From JAVBLU01 sp031553225 (GTDB lineage: Bacteria > Bacillota > Clostridia > Christensenellales > UBA1750): 52,581 nt of DNA. Of this stretch, positions 1 to 7,217 are shown piece by piece. The first letter of the stretch is position 1; every line of letters begins with the position of its first letter. The position numbers and the translations under genes were made by a program. The notes beneath the pieces were generated by a model, which ran no database searches, was not told where the DNA came from, and was given only the letters and a program-made list of their open reading frames with translations. Location of the stretch: assembly GCA_031553225.1 (NCBI GenBank), contig JAVBLU010000025.1, forward strand, positions 1 to 52,581, written 5' to 3'.

Positions 1-2147
1 GCCCAGGTTTTGCGCCCGGCGCGCCGCGGCCCGGCTTTGTGCCCGGCCAAGGCCCACGCCCGGGTTTTGCGCCAGGAGGTGTCGGCGGCGCGCCGCGCCC
101 CGGCTTTGCGCCCCGCGCGGGCGGGGCGCCCGGCGGGTTCAACCGCCCCGGCTTCGGCCCCAAGAAGCCCGAGTTGACCCCCGTGCAGGAGAAAGAACGC
201 GTATCCAATTACGATCCGAACAAGAGCCTGTACGAACAGCGCAAAACCGTTGAAGACAAGAAGCAAAAGCAAAAGAAGACGTTGGCAAAAGAAGCGCCGC
301 CCGTGCCCGTTCTGGACGACGATTTCGTGCGCAGCCGCGGCAAGCGCAAAGGCATGAAGCAGCAGTTCCGGCCCGAGCCGGTGGTCATCGAGTCGGCTGT
401 GATGACGCAACCCACCATCTTGGTACGCGATCTGTGCGAGCGCATCGGCAAGACGAGCGGCGAGATCATCAAGAAGCTCTTCCTGCTGGGGAATATGGCC
501 ACCATCAATCAGGAGATCGACTACGACACAGCGCAGCTTGTGGCGGCTGACTTTGGCATCGATCTGCAGCTGAAGCTGGAGAAGACCGCCGAGGAAACGC
601 TTACCGACGAGGACGTTAAGGACGATCCGTCCGCCCTCATCACCCGCCCGCCGGTCGTCACCATTATGGGTCACGTTGACCACGGCAAGACTTCCCTGCT
701 CGACCGCATTCGCAGCGCCAACGTGGCGGAGGGCGAGGCTGGCGGCATCACGCAGCACATCGGCGCGTATACCATCTCCGTGCAGGACGGCCGCCGCATC
801 ACATTCCTTGATACCCCGGGCCACGAGGCCTTTACGGCTATGCGCGCCCGCGGCGCTCAAGCGACGGATATCGCCATTCTCGTTGTAGCCGCAGACGACG
901 GCATCATGCCCCAAACGGTGGAAGCCATCAACCATGCCAAAGCCGCTAACGTGCCCATCATCGTGGCCATCACCAAGATCGACAAGCCGCAAGCGGACGT
1001 GGACCGCGTCAAGCAGTCCCTCACCGAGCACCTGCTCGTCGCCGAGGAATGGGGCGGCGACACGGTCATCGCGCCGGTCTCCTCCAAGACAGGAGAGGGG
1101 ATCGATCAGCTGCTGGAGCTCATCTTGCTCACGGCGGACGTGTGCGAGCTGTCGGCCAACCCCAATCGCAAGGCCAAGGGCGTCATCATCGAGGCCCAGC
1201 TGGACAAGGGCCGCGGCCCTGTGGCCACGGTGCTTGTGCAAAACGGTACGCTGCGCACGGGCGATACGGTTGTGGCCGGCGTGGCTTACGGCCGCGTACG
1301 CGCCATGATGAACGACCGCGGCGAACGCGTGGACGAGGCCGGCCCCTCCACGCCCGTCGAGGTCATCGGCCTTGGCGAAGTGCCGAAGGCGGGCGACAGC
1401 TTCACCGCCGTCGAGGACGATCGCCTCTCCCGCCTGGTGGCCGAGGAACGACGCGATAAACAGCGCGCCGAGCAGTTTAAGGCCTCCGCGCGCGTCTCGC
1501 TGGAGGATCTGTTCTCCCAGATTGAGAAGGGCGAGGTGAAGGACCTCAACCTGATCATCAAAGCGGATGTGCAGGGCTCTGTGGAGGCCGTGAAGCAGGC
1601 CATGGAGAAGCTTTCCAACGACAAGGTGCGCGTGCGCGTCATCCACGGCGGCGCGGGCGCGATCAACAAAGCGGACGTGATGCTCGCCACCACCTCCGGC
1701 GCGGTCATCATCGGCTTCAACGTGCGGCCGGACAACACCGCGCGCGCCATGGCCGATCAGGAAGACATCGACATCCGGCTGTACCGCGTGATCTACCACG
1801 CCACCGAGGATATTGAAAAGGCCATGAAGGGCATGCTCGCCCCGGAGTTCAAGGAGAACGTGCTGGGCCACGCCGAGGTGCGCCAGGTGTTCCGCGTAAC
1901 GGGCGTGGGCGCCGTAGCCGGCTGCTACGTCACCGACGGCATGATCCGCCGAAATGCACAGGTTCGTCTGCTGCGCGACCACGTGGTGGTGCACGAGGGC
2001 AAGATCGACTCCCTTAAGCGCTTCAAGGACGATGCGCGCGAGGTGGCTTCTGGCTTTGAGTGCGGCGTGAGCTTGGAGCGCTACAACGACATCAAGGATC
2101 TGGACGTCATCGAGTGCTTCGTGATGGAGGAAATCGTGCGCGAGTGA
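1..2147 (+). CDS. infB: Translation initiation factor IF-2 (5' end outside window)
   Basis: IF-2 is the GTPase that places initiator fMet-tRNA on the 30S subunit and promotes subunit joining. The reading frame is open from the first base, so the start codon lies upstream; 715 codons are visible. The N-terminal part is a Pro/Gly/Phe/Arg-rich linker with RPGF(A/V)P-type repeats, followed by a Lys/Gln-rich stretch. An IF-2 N domain follows (ILVRDLCERIGKTSGEIIKK), then the G domain with GHVDHGKTS (G1), DTPGHEAF (G3) and TKID (G4), and the C-terminal beta-barrel and C2 domains. The gene ends in TGA. Identification is certain. In most Firmicutes rbfA follows infB; here a ComFB-family gene does. Confidence 0.98.
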   Translation, partial: PGFAPGAPRPGFVPGQGPRPGFAPGGVGGAPRPGFAPRAGGAPGGFNRPGFGPKKPELTPVQEKERVSNYDPNKSLYEQRKTVEDKKQKQKKTLAKEAPPVPVLDDDFVRSRGKRKGMKQQFRPEPVVIESAVMTQPTILVRDLCERIGKTSGEIIKKLFLLGNMATINQEIDYDTAQLVAADFGIDLQLKLEKTAEETLTDEDVKDDPSALITRPPVVTIMGHVDHGKTSLLDRIRSANVAEGEAGGITQHIGAYTISVQDGRRITFLDTPGHEAFTAMRARGAQATDIAILVVAADDGIMPQTVEAINHAKAANVPIIVAITKIDKPQADVDRVKQSLTEHLLVAEEWGGDTVIAPVSSKTGEGIDQLLELILLTADVCELSANPNRKAKGVIIEAQLDKGRGPVATVLVQNGTLRTGDTVVAGVAYGRVRAMMNDRGERVDEAGPSTPVEVIGLGEVPKAGDSFTAVEDDRLSRLVAEERRDKQRAEQFKASARVSLEDLFSQIEKGEVKDLNLIIKADVQGSVEAVKQAMEKLSNDKVRVRVIHGGAGAINKADVMLATTSGAVIIGFNVRPDNTARAMADQEDIDIRLYRVIYHATEDIEKAMKGMLAPEFKENVLGHAEVRQVFRVTGVGAVAGCYVTDGMIRRNAQVRLLRDHVVVHEGKIDSLKRFKDDAREVASGFECGVSLERYNDIKDLDVIECFVMEEIVRE

Positions 2148-2167
2148 CCTGGAAAGGGGCACTGTTT

Positions 2168-2470
2168 ATGAAACACCAGTGCAATATGAAGGTTCACAAC
2201 ATCATGGAAGAAATCGTTGAGCGCATGCTGGAGCGCGTGATGGAGAGCGTGCCCATGTGCATGTGCGACCAGTGCTGCATGGACGTGCTGGCCCTGGCGC
2301 TCTGCAGCCTGCCGCCCCGGTACATCTCAACGGACAAGGGCGACGTATACCTGCGCTACGAGCTGTACACCGACCAAATGCAGGCGGAGATCACCGCCGC
2401 CTTGCTGCGGGCGTGCGGCAAAGTTGCCTCCTCTCCGCGCCACAAACGCCGCCCGGCCGCCGCAAGCTAA
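2168..2470 (+). CDS. ComFB-family protein (late competence development family)
   Basis: A 100-residue protein whose MCMCDQCCMDVLALAL and LPPRY segments match the ComFB family: a Cys-rich motif followed by DVxALALNxLPPRY. ComFB lies in the B. subtilis comF operon; its biochemical role is poorly defined, and cyanobacterial homologues have been linked to cyclic-dinucleotide signalling. The start ATG at 2168 has a GGAAAGG Shine-Dalgarno site, and the gene begins 20 nt after infB, so the two are probably co-transcribed. The Cys cluster (CMCDQCC) could bind metal. The C-terminus is a basic tail (SPRHKRRP). The family call is good; function is unknown. Confidence 0.82.
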   Translation: MKHQCNMKVHNIMEEIVERMLERVMESVPMCMCDQCCMDVLALALCSLPPRYISTDKGDVYLRYELYTDQMQAEITAALLRACGKVASSPRHKRRPAAAS

Positions 2471-2485
2471 AAAGGACAACGAAAG

Positions 2486-2530
2486 GGAAGAGCGTACTGC
2501 CCGCCCATGCGGCGGCCGGTACGCTCTTCC
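2486..2530. terminator. Convergent hairpin between comFB-like gene and kinase gene
   Basis: A 12-bp perfect stem (arms at 2486-2497 and 2519-2530) lies between two convergent genes. Downstream on the minus strand there is a broken T-rich run; on the plus strand the tail is only TTAT. It probably terminates both transcripts, better on the minus strand. Confidence 0.6.
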
Positions 2531-2541
2531 TTATGCGCGAC

Positions 2542-3312
2542 TTAGCGGGGAAACGCGCGCACCCAGTCCTCGCATAGCTCGCGGCTGAGGCGGCAGCGGA
2601 CGAAAGGCGCCCCTTTCTGCAAGGCGAAGGCCAGCGCGCTGTGATCGCCCAGCGCAACAAAATGCTCGCCCATAGGCTGAACAATGAGGGGCTGCCGGCA
2701 GTCGGCGGGCGCGCAGAGCGGGGCCGTTGGAAAGATCCGGCCGGGGTTGATGAAGGCGAGAGGTCCTTCCCGCCCGGCGATTGCCCGGGTGAGCACTTCG
2801 TACACCTGTGCCGGGGAGGCGGCGGTGGTATCCGCCACGATGTCGTAGTTGAACAGGTCGGCGCAGTCCACGCCGTATAGCGCGCGATAGCGCGTGTTCT
2901 CGGCCGCCTTGCGCACAGACAGCCCGGCGCGGGCTTCCTCGGGCGAGGCGTACGCCTCGGCACCGACGCGGCGCGTTTCATCCTGAACGACGCGGCGGGC
3001 AGCCTCCAGCGGGTCCACCGTAAGATATAGCTTTACGCTGTTAGGTAAAAAATGCCATGCCATGCGGGAATCGGCGATGAGCGGCTCGTCCACATGGGCA
3101 AGAGCGCGCAGGTGGTCGTCGATCTCGTCGTCGATCTCCCGCCTGCCCTTGGCGTATACGTTGAATTCCTCAATGCTCATGCCCACGGCGGCGGCCATGC
3201 CGCGCATGATGGCGCCCATGCTGTACAGACGGTAGCCGTCCTTTTCAAACATGCGGCAGATCGTAGACTTGCCGCTGCCCAAATCGCCGGCGATGGAGAG
3301 TTGATTGGACAT
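2542..3312 (-). CDS. P-loop kinase, cytidylate-kinase-like, with C-terminal extension
   Basis: A 256-aa protein with a Walker A motif GDLGSGKST at residues 8-16. The fold signature resembles the short archaeal-type (d)CMP kinase family (early IxGxxGSGKST; a later segment with DSRMAWHFLP; an Arg-rich lid near residues 125-140). About 80 C-terminal residues (from about 178) go beyond the kinase core and match nothing I recognise. The ATG has AAGGAGG five bases upstream. It starts 20 nt after the acyl-CoA ligase, so it is likely transcribed from the same T-box-controlled promoter. The true substrate (CMP, dephospho-CoA or another small molecule) cannot be decided from the sequence. Confidence 0.65.
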   Translation of the reverse strand: MSNQLSIAGDLGSGKSTICRMFEKDGYRLYSMGAIMRGMAAAVGMSIEEFNVYAKGRREIDDEIDDHLRALAHVDEPLIADSRMAWHFLPNSVKLYLTVDPLEAARRVVQDETRRVGAEAYASPEEARAGLSVRKAAENTRYRALYGVDCADLFNYDIVADTTAASPAQVYEVLTRAIAGREGPLAFINPGRIFPTAPLCAPADCRQPLIVQPMGEHFVALGDHSALAFALQKGAPFVRCRLSRELCEDWVRAFPR

Positions 3313-3332
3313 GGAATCCTCCTTGGGCGGGT

Positions 3333-4997
3333 TTACGCGGTTTCAATGGAAGCCGCGCCTTGCAGGTGCAGCTCGGCTATGGCCTGCTCGCGTAGCTTGT
3401 ACTTTTGTATCTTGCCCGAAGCGGTCATGGGATAGCTATCGGTAAAGCGGACATAGCGCGGAGCCTTGTAGCGCGACAGCCCTTCCTTGACGAATTTGAT
3501 CAGCTCTTCCTCGCAGGCGCTTTGGCCCTCCTTCAGGATGACGTAGGCGAGCACCTCCTCGCCGTACTTGGCATCCGGCACGCCCACCACCTGCACGTCG
3601 CGCACGGCGGGGTGCGTAAACAAAAATTCCTCGATCTCGCGCGGGTACACGTTCTCGCCGCCCCGGATGATCATGTCCTTGAGGCGTCCGGTTATCTTGA
3701 AATACCCCGCCTCATCCTGTGTGCCGATATCGCCCGTATGCAGCCACCCGTCCTTATCGATGGCCTGATTGGTCGCCTCGGGCATCTTGTAGTAGCCCTT
3801 CATCAGGTGATACCCGCGCGTGACGATCTCGCCCGGCACGCCGTGCGGCTGCTCTGTCCCTGTCTCAGGGTTTACAATGCGGCCCTCCACGTGCGGCAGG
3901 AGCCGTCCAACCGTGGACACGCGCAGCTCCAGGCTGTCGTCGGTGGTGGTTTGCGTCATACCTGGCGAGCACTCGGTTTGTCCGAACACGATGGTAATCT
4001 CCCGCATACCCATCACACCGGCCACCTGCTGCATCACCTTGGTGGGGCAGGGGGAACCGGCCATGATGCCCGTGCGCAGGTGGGGGAAGCTGTACTTGGC
4101 GAAGTCCGGATGCTCCAAGATGGCGATAAACATGGTGGGCACGCCGTGCAGCGCGGTGCAGCGCTCGTTTTGGACGGCCTCCATGACGCGCAGGGGGTGA
4201 AATTGCTCTACGATCACCATCGTGGTGCCGTGCGTTAGCGAGGCCATCACGCCCAGCACCGAGCCGAAGCAGTGGAAGAGCGGTACGGTGATGCACAGAC
4301 GGTCGCTGGGGGTAAACTTCATGCAGTCTCCGATGCTTTTGCCGTTGTTAATCAGGTTGTAGTGCGTGAGCATGACGCCCTTGGGAAAGCCCGTGGTGCC
4401 CGAGGTATACTGCATATTGATAACCTCGTCCTCGGTGAGGGAGGCCTGCAGCGCCGCACGGTCGGCCTCAGGAACGTCTTTTGCGCGCTCGTAGAGGCTG
4501 GTGAACGCCATCATGCCCTTAGGCGTCTCCTCGCCCACGTGGATGAGGTACTTGAGGCAGGGCAGCATCTTGTTGTTCAGCGCGCCCGGCTGCGCCTCGT
4601 CCAGATGCGGGCACAGCGCGCGCACGTGGTCCACATAGTTGGAGTCCTTAAAGCCGTCCATGAGCACAAGCGCTTTGGAATCGGACTGGCGCAGCAGGTA
4701 CTCCAGCTCGAACTGCTTGTAGTTCGTGTTCACCGTAACGAGCACTGCGCCAATTTTGGCGCAGGCAAACATGGTGATGAGCCATTCCTTGACGTTCGTG
4801 GCCCAGATCGCCACGTGATCGCCCTTGCCGATGCCCACGGCGAGGAAACCGCGCGCTACCAGATTCGCTTCCTCGCGAAACTGCGCCCACGTCCAGCGCG
4901 CCGTGCCGCTGGGGTAGACGATGCAGTCGTTATCGGGGTGCATGGCGGCGCGCTGGTCAAGCATGTCGCCAATCGTGATGCGAATCAAGGGTTCCAT
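3333..4997 (-). CDS. AMP-forming acyl-CoA ligase under T-box control
   Basis: A 554-aa ANL-superfamily adenylate-forming enzyme. These enzymes activate a carboxylic acid with ATP to an acyl-adenylate and then form the CoA thioester. The core motifs are intact: YTSGTTGFPKG (ATP loop, about residues 197-207), GWLHTGDIG, a GRLKDMIIRGGENVYP hinge and the catalytic Lys in ASGKIQKYK near the C-terminus. I start it at the ATG at 4997 because GGGAGG lies nine bases upstream; an in-frame ATG at 5030 lies inside the terminator hairpin. Sequence style fits medium/long-chain or branched-chain acyl-CoA synthetases (FadD-like), but the acyl substrate is not readable. The gene lies directly behind a T-box riboswitch, which is unusual for this family. 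The kinase gene follows after 20 nt. Confidence 0.9.
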   Translation of the reverse strand: MEPLIRITIGDMLDQRAAMHPDNDCIVYPSGTARWTWAQFREEANLVARGFLAVGIGKGDHVAIWATNVKEWLITMFACAKIGAVLVTVNTNYKQFELEYLLRQSDSKALVLMDGFKDSNYVDHVRALCPHLDEAQPGALNNKMLPCLKYLIHVGEETPKGMMAFTSLYERAKDVPEADRAALQASLTEDEVINMQYTSGTTGFPKGVMLTHYNLINNGKSIGDCMKFTPSDRLCITVPLFHCFGSVLGVMASLTHGTTMVIVEQFHPLRVMEAVQNERCTALHGVPTMFIAILEHPDFAKYSFPHLRTGIMAGSPCPTKVMQQVAGVMGMREITIVFGQTECSPGMTQTTTDDSLELRVSTVGRLLPHVEGRIVNPETGTEQPHGVPGEIVTRGYHLMKGYYKMPEATNQAIDKDGWLHTGDIGTQDEAGYFKITGRLKDMIIRGGENVYPREIEEFLFTHPAVRDVQVVGVPDAKYGEEVLAYVILKEGQSACEEELIKFVKEGLSRYKAPRYVRFTDSYPMTASGKIQKYKLREQAIAELHLQGAASIETA

Positions 4998-5029
4998 TCG
5001 TGTAAACCTCCCAGATGATGCTTTATGCA

Positions 5030-5071
5030 TGCAAAAAGCCCTTCGCCTCCGAAAAATCAGAGACGAAGGGC
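5030..5071 (-). terminator. Regulated terminator of the T-box leader
   Basis: On the minus strand an 8-bp stem GCCCTTCG/CGAAGGGC (arms 5064-5071 and 5038-5045) is followed by TTTTT (5033-5037). It lies just after the conserved T-box sequence and just before the ligase Shine-Dalgarno site. This is the position expected of the terminator that competes with the T-box antiterminator. Confidence 0.88.
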
Positions 5072-5307
5072 GTCCATAAACCCCCTGCGCGGTACCACTC
5101 TGCTTGAAACGCCAAGCGTTTCCTGCTCATGCGCCCCTCTATCGGTGGGCCCTCCGCCTCAGGCTAAGGCGCTGCTGCGGCGCTGTCACCCAAAGTGGCT
5201 CGGAAGCGAGCGAATGCGCCTTCAGCCGCCGCAGCCTCGCACCAGCCGGCTGCTCTCTTGTATCGGGCTACGGCGCGTTGTTCTTCCTCATCGCCATCAT
5301 TTTACTT
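5030..5307 (-). promoter_or_regulatory. T-box riboswitch upstream of acyl-CoA ligase
   Basis: T-box leaders bind a specific uncharged tRNA and antiterminate. On the minus strand the leader shows the hallmarks in order. There is a GATGAGGAAGAAC stem I start near 5296-5284 and an AGAGAG bulge. The apical loop reads GGCTGGTGCGA, enclosed by CAGCC/GGCTG. The 14-base T-box AGAGTGGTACCGCG is at 5101-5088, followed by the terminator. In stem I the helices GGAAG/CTTCC and GCGCC/GGCGC enclose an internal loop ATTCGCTCG on the 3' side. The triplet followed by one purine and then the lower helix is CTC, so I read the specifier as CUC (Leu); TTC (Phe) is the main alternative. The class is near certain; the amino acid is not. 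Confidence 0.93.
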
Positions 5308-5313
5308 TTGTGA

Positions 5314-5342
5314 AGTATATCACATACGCGGCGAGGCGTCAA
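5314..5342 (-). promoter_or_regulatory. Sigma-A-type promoter for the T-box transcript
   Basis: On the minus strand TTGACG (5342-5337) and TATACT (5319-5314) are separated by exactly 17 bp. This puts the transcript start about seven bases downstream, right before stem I of the T-box leader. Confidence 0.82.
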
Positions 5343-5457
5343 GTGCGCGCGCATGAATGACACTCAAGGCAGGAAATGGAGGCGTATGGGCGCTTATCGG
5401 GACATGCGCGCCCGCGCGTGCTATATTGGATCCACAGACAAGAGGAGGGGTACGGCC

Positions 5458-6960
5458 ATGTCACGCAGACTTCCGCTCATCCTGTGCGGCGCGCTTGCCA
5501 CGCTGCTTCTGTTGACCGCCCATTCCATCACCGCAGCCGGTACGCTGCTGACCGCTCTGAAGAACTACCGCCTGCAGTTCGGCCTCTTCGGTTCCCCGTT
5601 TGTGGGCCTGGACAATTTTAGTGCATTGTTTGAACGACCCAGTGCCCTTATGCCCCTGCGCAATACGTTCCTGTTCGCGCTTGCCGCATCGGCCTGCACG
5701 GGCGTGCTGAGCGCCGCCGCGCTGTACGGGCTGCGCAGCGTCCGGCGCGACGCGTTGCGCTTTGGCTTGGCGGCCCTTCTGTTCGCCCCATGCGCTCTCA
5801 CGCATCCCATGCTGGGCGCAGGCGTACTTCAGGGACCCATGGGGCCTTCCGCGCTTGCGGCACCCGCTGCATTTTGGCTGACGGCCGCCCTGCAGTCCCT
5901 GCAGCTGGTTCCCTTCATCGTACTGGGCGGCCTGGTGCTGCAGCGCGTGCGCCCCATGGCCGCCGGGCGGATGGTCGGCGTGGCTGCGCTGGCATCTGCG
6001 GCCTGCGGATGGATGACGGCGTTCTGCGGAAGCTGGTCCATGCATACCCTCCTGTCATCGCCGGGGACCTACCAGTGGACAGATACGCTCCTGAGCTATC
6101 AGTACCGCACAGGGCTGCTCAACGCCGCATATGGCCAAAGCGCGGCCGGGGGCGTCGTCCGCGGACTTTTGGGCAAAACGGGGCTTGTGGCCTTCGGCGG
6201 CTGCGCCTTGTGCCTGCTGCCCGGGGAACCAAGGCCGGCGGCGGCTGAGAACGCGGACGGGCACACGTCCTGCTGGCCCGTCCTGCTCTTTACGCTGGCA
6301 GCGCTCGCCGCGCTTTGGCCTGTGGGCGGATGGCTACAGGCAACGGCCGGCCGCGGGCTACCGCAGCCCGCCGCACCCGGTTCGGGCGTGGTTCCGATGG
6401 CGGCAGGCGCGAGCTCGCTCATCCTGTCTATGCTCTTCGCGCTGCTCGCCCTGCTGCCCGGCGCAGCGCTGGGCTGGGCCGTCGGCTCGTGGGCTTCCGT
6501 CGGAAATCGCGGGACGCGCATGGCTGTCGCCGTAGCCGCCATGCTTGTGCTCACCTCCGCCGGGAACGTCACCATCGGCGCGTATCTGCAGCGGCGTTCC
6601 GCCGGGCTGCTCAACATGCCTTTTCCGCCGCTCGACTTCACCCTCAATGCACTGCTGCCGCTGCTTACGCTGCTGCTGTGCCTGCCGGCGCTGCAGCGGA
6701 CGGACGGACGCGACGCCTTCCCGCGCGCGGCGCTTCTGTGCGGCGGCATTGTGCTGCTGCTGGGCGCCGTGGCCATCGCCGACCCCACGAATGGCGTGCT
6801 GTACATCGCGCGCGCCAACATCCTTCCGCTTGCGGCCTTGCAGCGGCAGCTGCTGATGGTGGGCAGCGCAGGGCCGTTTGCCTGGGTGGCGCCCGTGCTG
6901 GCGGGCCTCATCGCCGGGGGCGTCACTTGCGTGTACCGGGGCGTACGCGCCAAAGGATAA
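5458..6960 (+). CDS. Fused, degenerate sugar-ABC-permease-like membrane protein
   Basis: A 500-aa, strongly hydrophobic protein with roughly 12 membrane segments. The first half matches landmarks of LplB-type sugar ABC permeases in order: KNYRLQFGLFGSPFVGLDNF (extracellular loop), then NTFLFA, and later TDTLLSYQYRTGLLNAAYG, which parallels the DTYVYRxGLxNxxYS region. The end of the second half, YIARANILPLAALQRQLL, parallels the PLQxxLRxxL region of the partner LplC/YtcP permease. No EAA coupling loop is recognisable in either half. No solute-binding protein or ATPase is adjacent. The start ATG is preceded by GAGGAGGGG. I infer an ancient fusion of two permease subunits that lost ATPase coupling; the substrate is unknown. 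Confidence 0.6.
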   Translation: MSRRLPLILCGALATLLLLTAHSITAAGTLLTALKNYRLQFGLFGSPFVGLDNFSALFERPSALMPLRNTFLFALAASACTGVLSAAALYGLRSVRRDALRFGLAALLFAPCALTHPMLGAGVLQGPMGPSALAAPAAFWLTAALQSLQLVPFIVLGGLVLQRVRPMAAGRMVGVAALASAACGWMTAFCGSWSMHTLLSSPGTYQWTDTLLSYQYRTGLLNAAYGQSAAGGVVRGLLGKTGLVAFGGCALCLLPGEPRPAAAENADGHTSCWPVLLFTLAALAALWPVGGWLQATAGRGLPQPAAPGSGVVPMAAGASSLILSMLFALLALLPGAALGWAVGSWASVGNRGTRMAVAVAAMLVLTSAGNVTIGAYLQRRSAGLLNMPFPPLDFTLNALLPLLTLLLCLPALQRTDGRDAFPRAALLCGGIVLLLGAVAIADPTNGVLYIARANILPLAALQRQLLMVGSAGPFAWVAPVLAGLIAGGVTCVYRGVRAKG

Positions 6961-7001
6961 GCACAAAAGGGTACAGGCGCGTCGCAGCCCATACTGCGTC
7001 G

Positions 7002-7030
7002 AAGGGGCGTCCGTCGGACGCCCCTTTTGT
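7002..7030 (+). terminator. Terminator after the fused permease gene
   Basis: An 11-bp near-perfect stem AAGGGGCGTCC/GGACGCCCCTT with a 3-base loop is followed by TTTTGT. It separates the permease-like gene from the spoIIGA transcript. Confidence 0.85.
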
Positions 7031-7088
7031 CGTATGAACGTCGGCCACAACCTCCGGGCGCGACGCGCCGCCTTTTTCCGCGGCGCTA

Positions 7089-7122
7089 TTCTACATATTT
7101 GCGCGTTGTCCTTGTATATAAT
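7089..7122 (+). promoter_or_regulatory. Candidate spoIIG promoter with Spo0A-box-like sites
   Basis: TATAAT at 7117-7122 has no good -35 at 17 bp. TTCTACA (7089-7095) is one mismatch from the 0A box TTCGACA, and TTGTCC (7106-7111) resembles half of TTGTCGAA. In B. subtilis the spoIIG promoter is Spo0A-activated, with 0A boxes overlapping an atypically spaced -35. The match here is suggestive only. Confidence 0.45.
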
Positions 7123-7217
7123 GGTTCCGCAGGACAGGGCGCGCAAGCCCGGCGTCGCGTGTAGGGCGACGCGCGCGCCATTGATCCGCCTCGCCGCGCA
7201 GGGAAGGGGGAGCGCCC

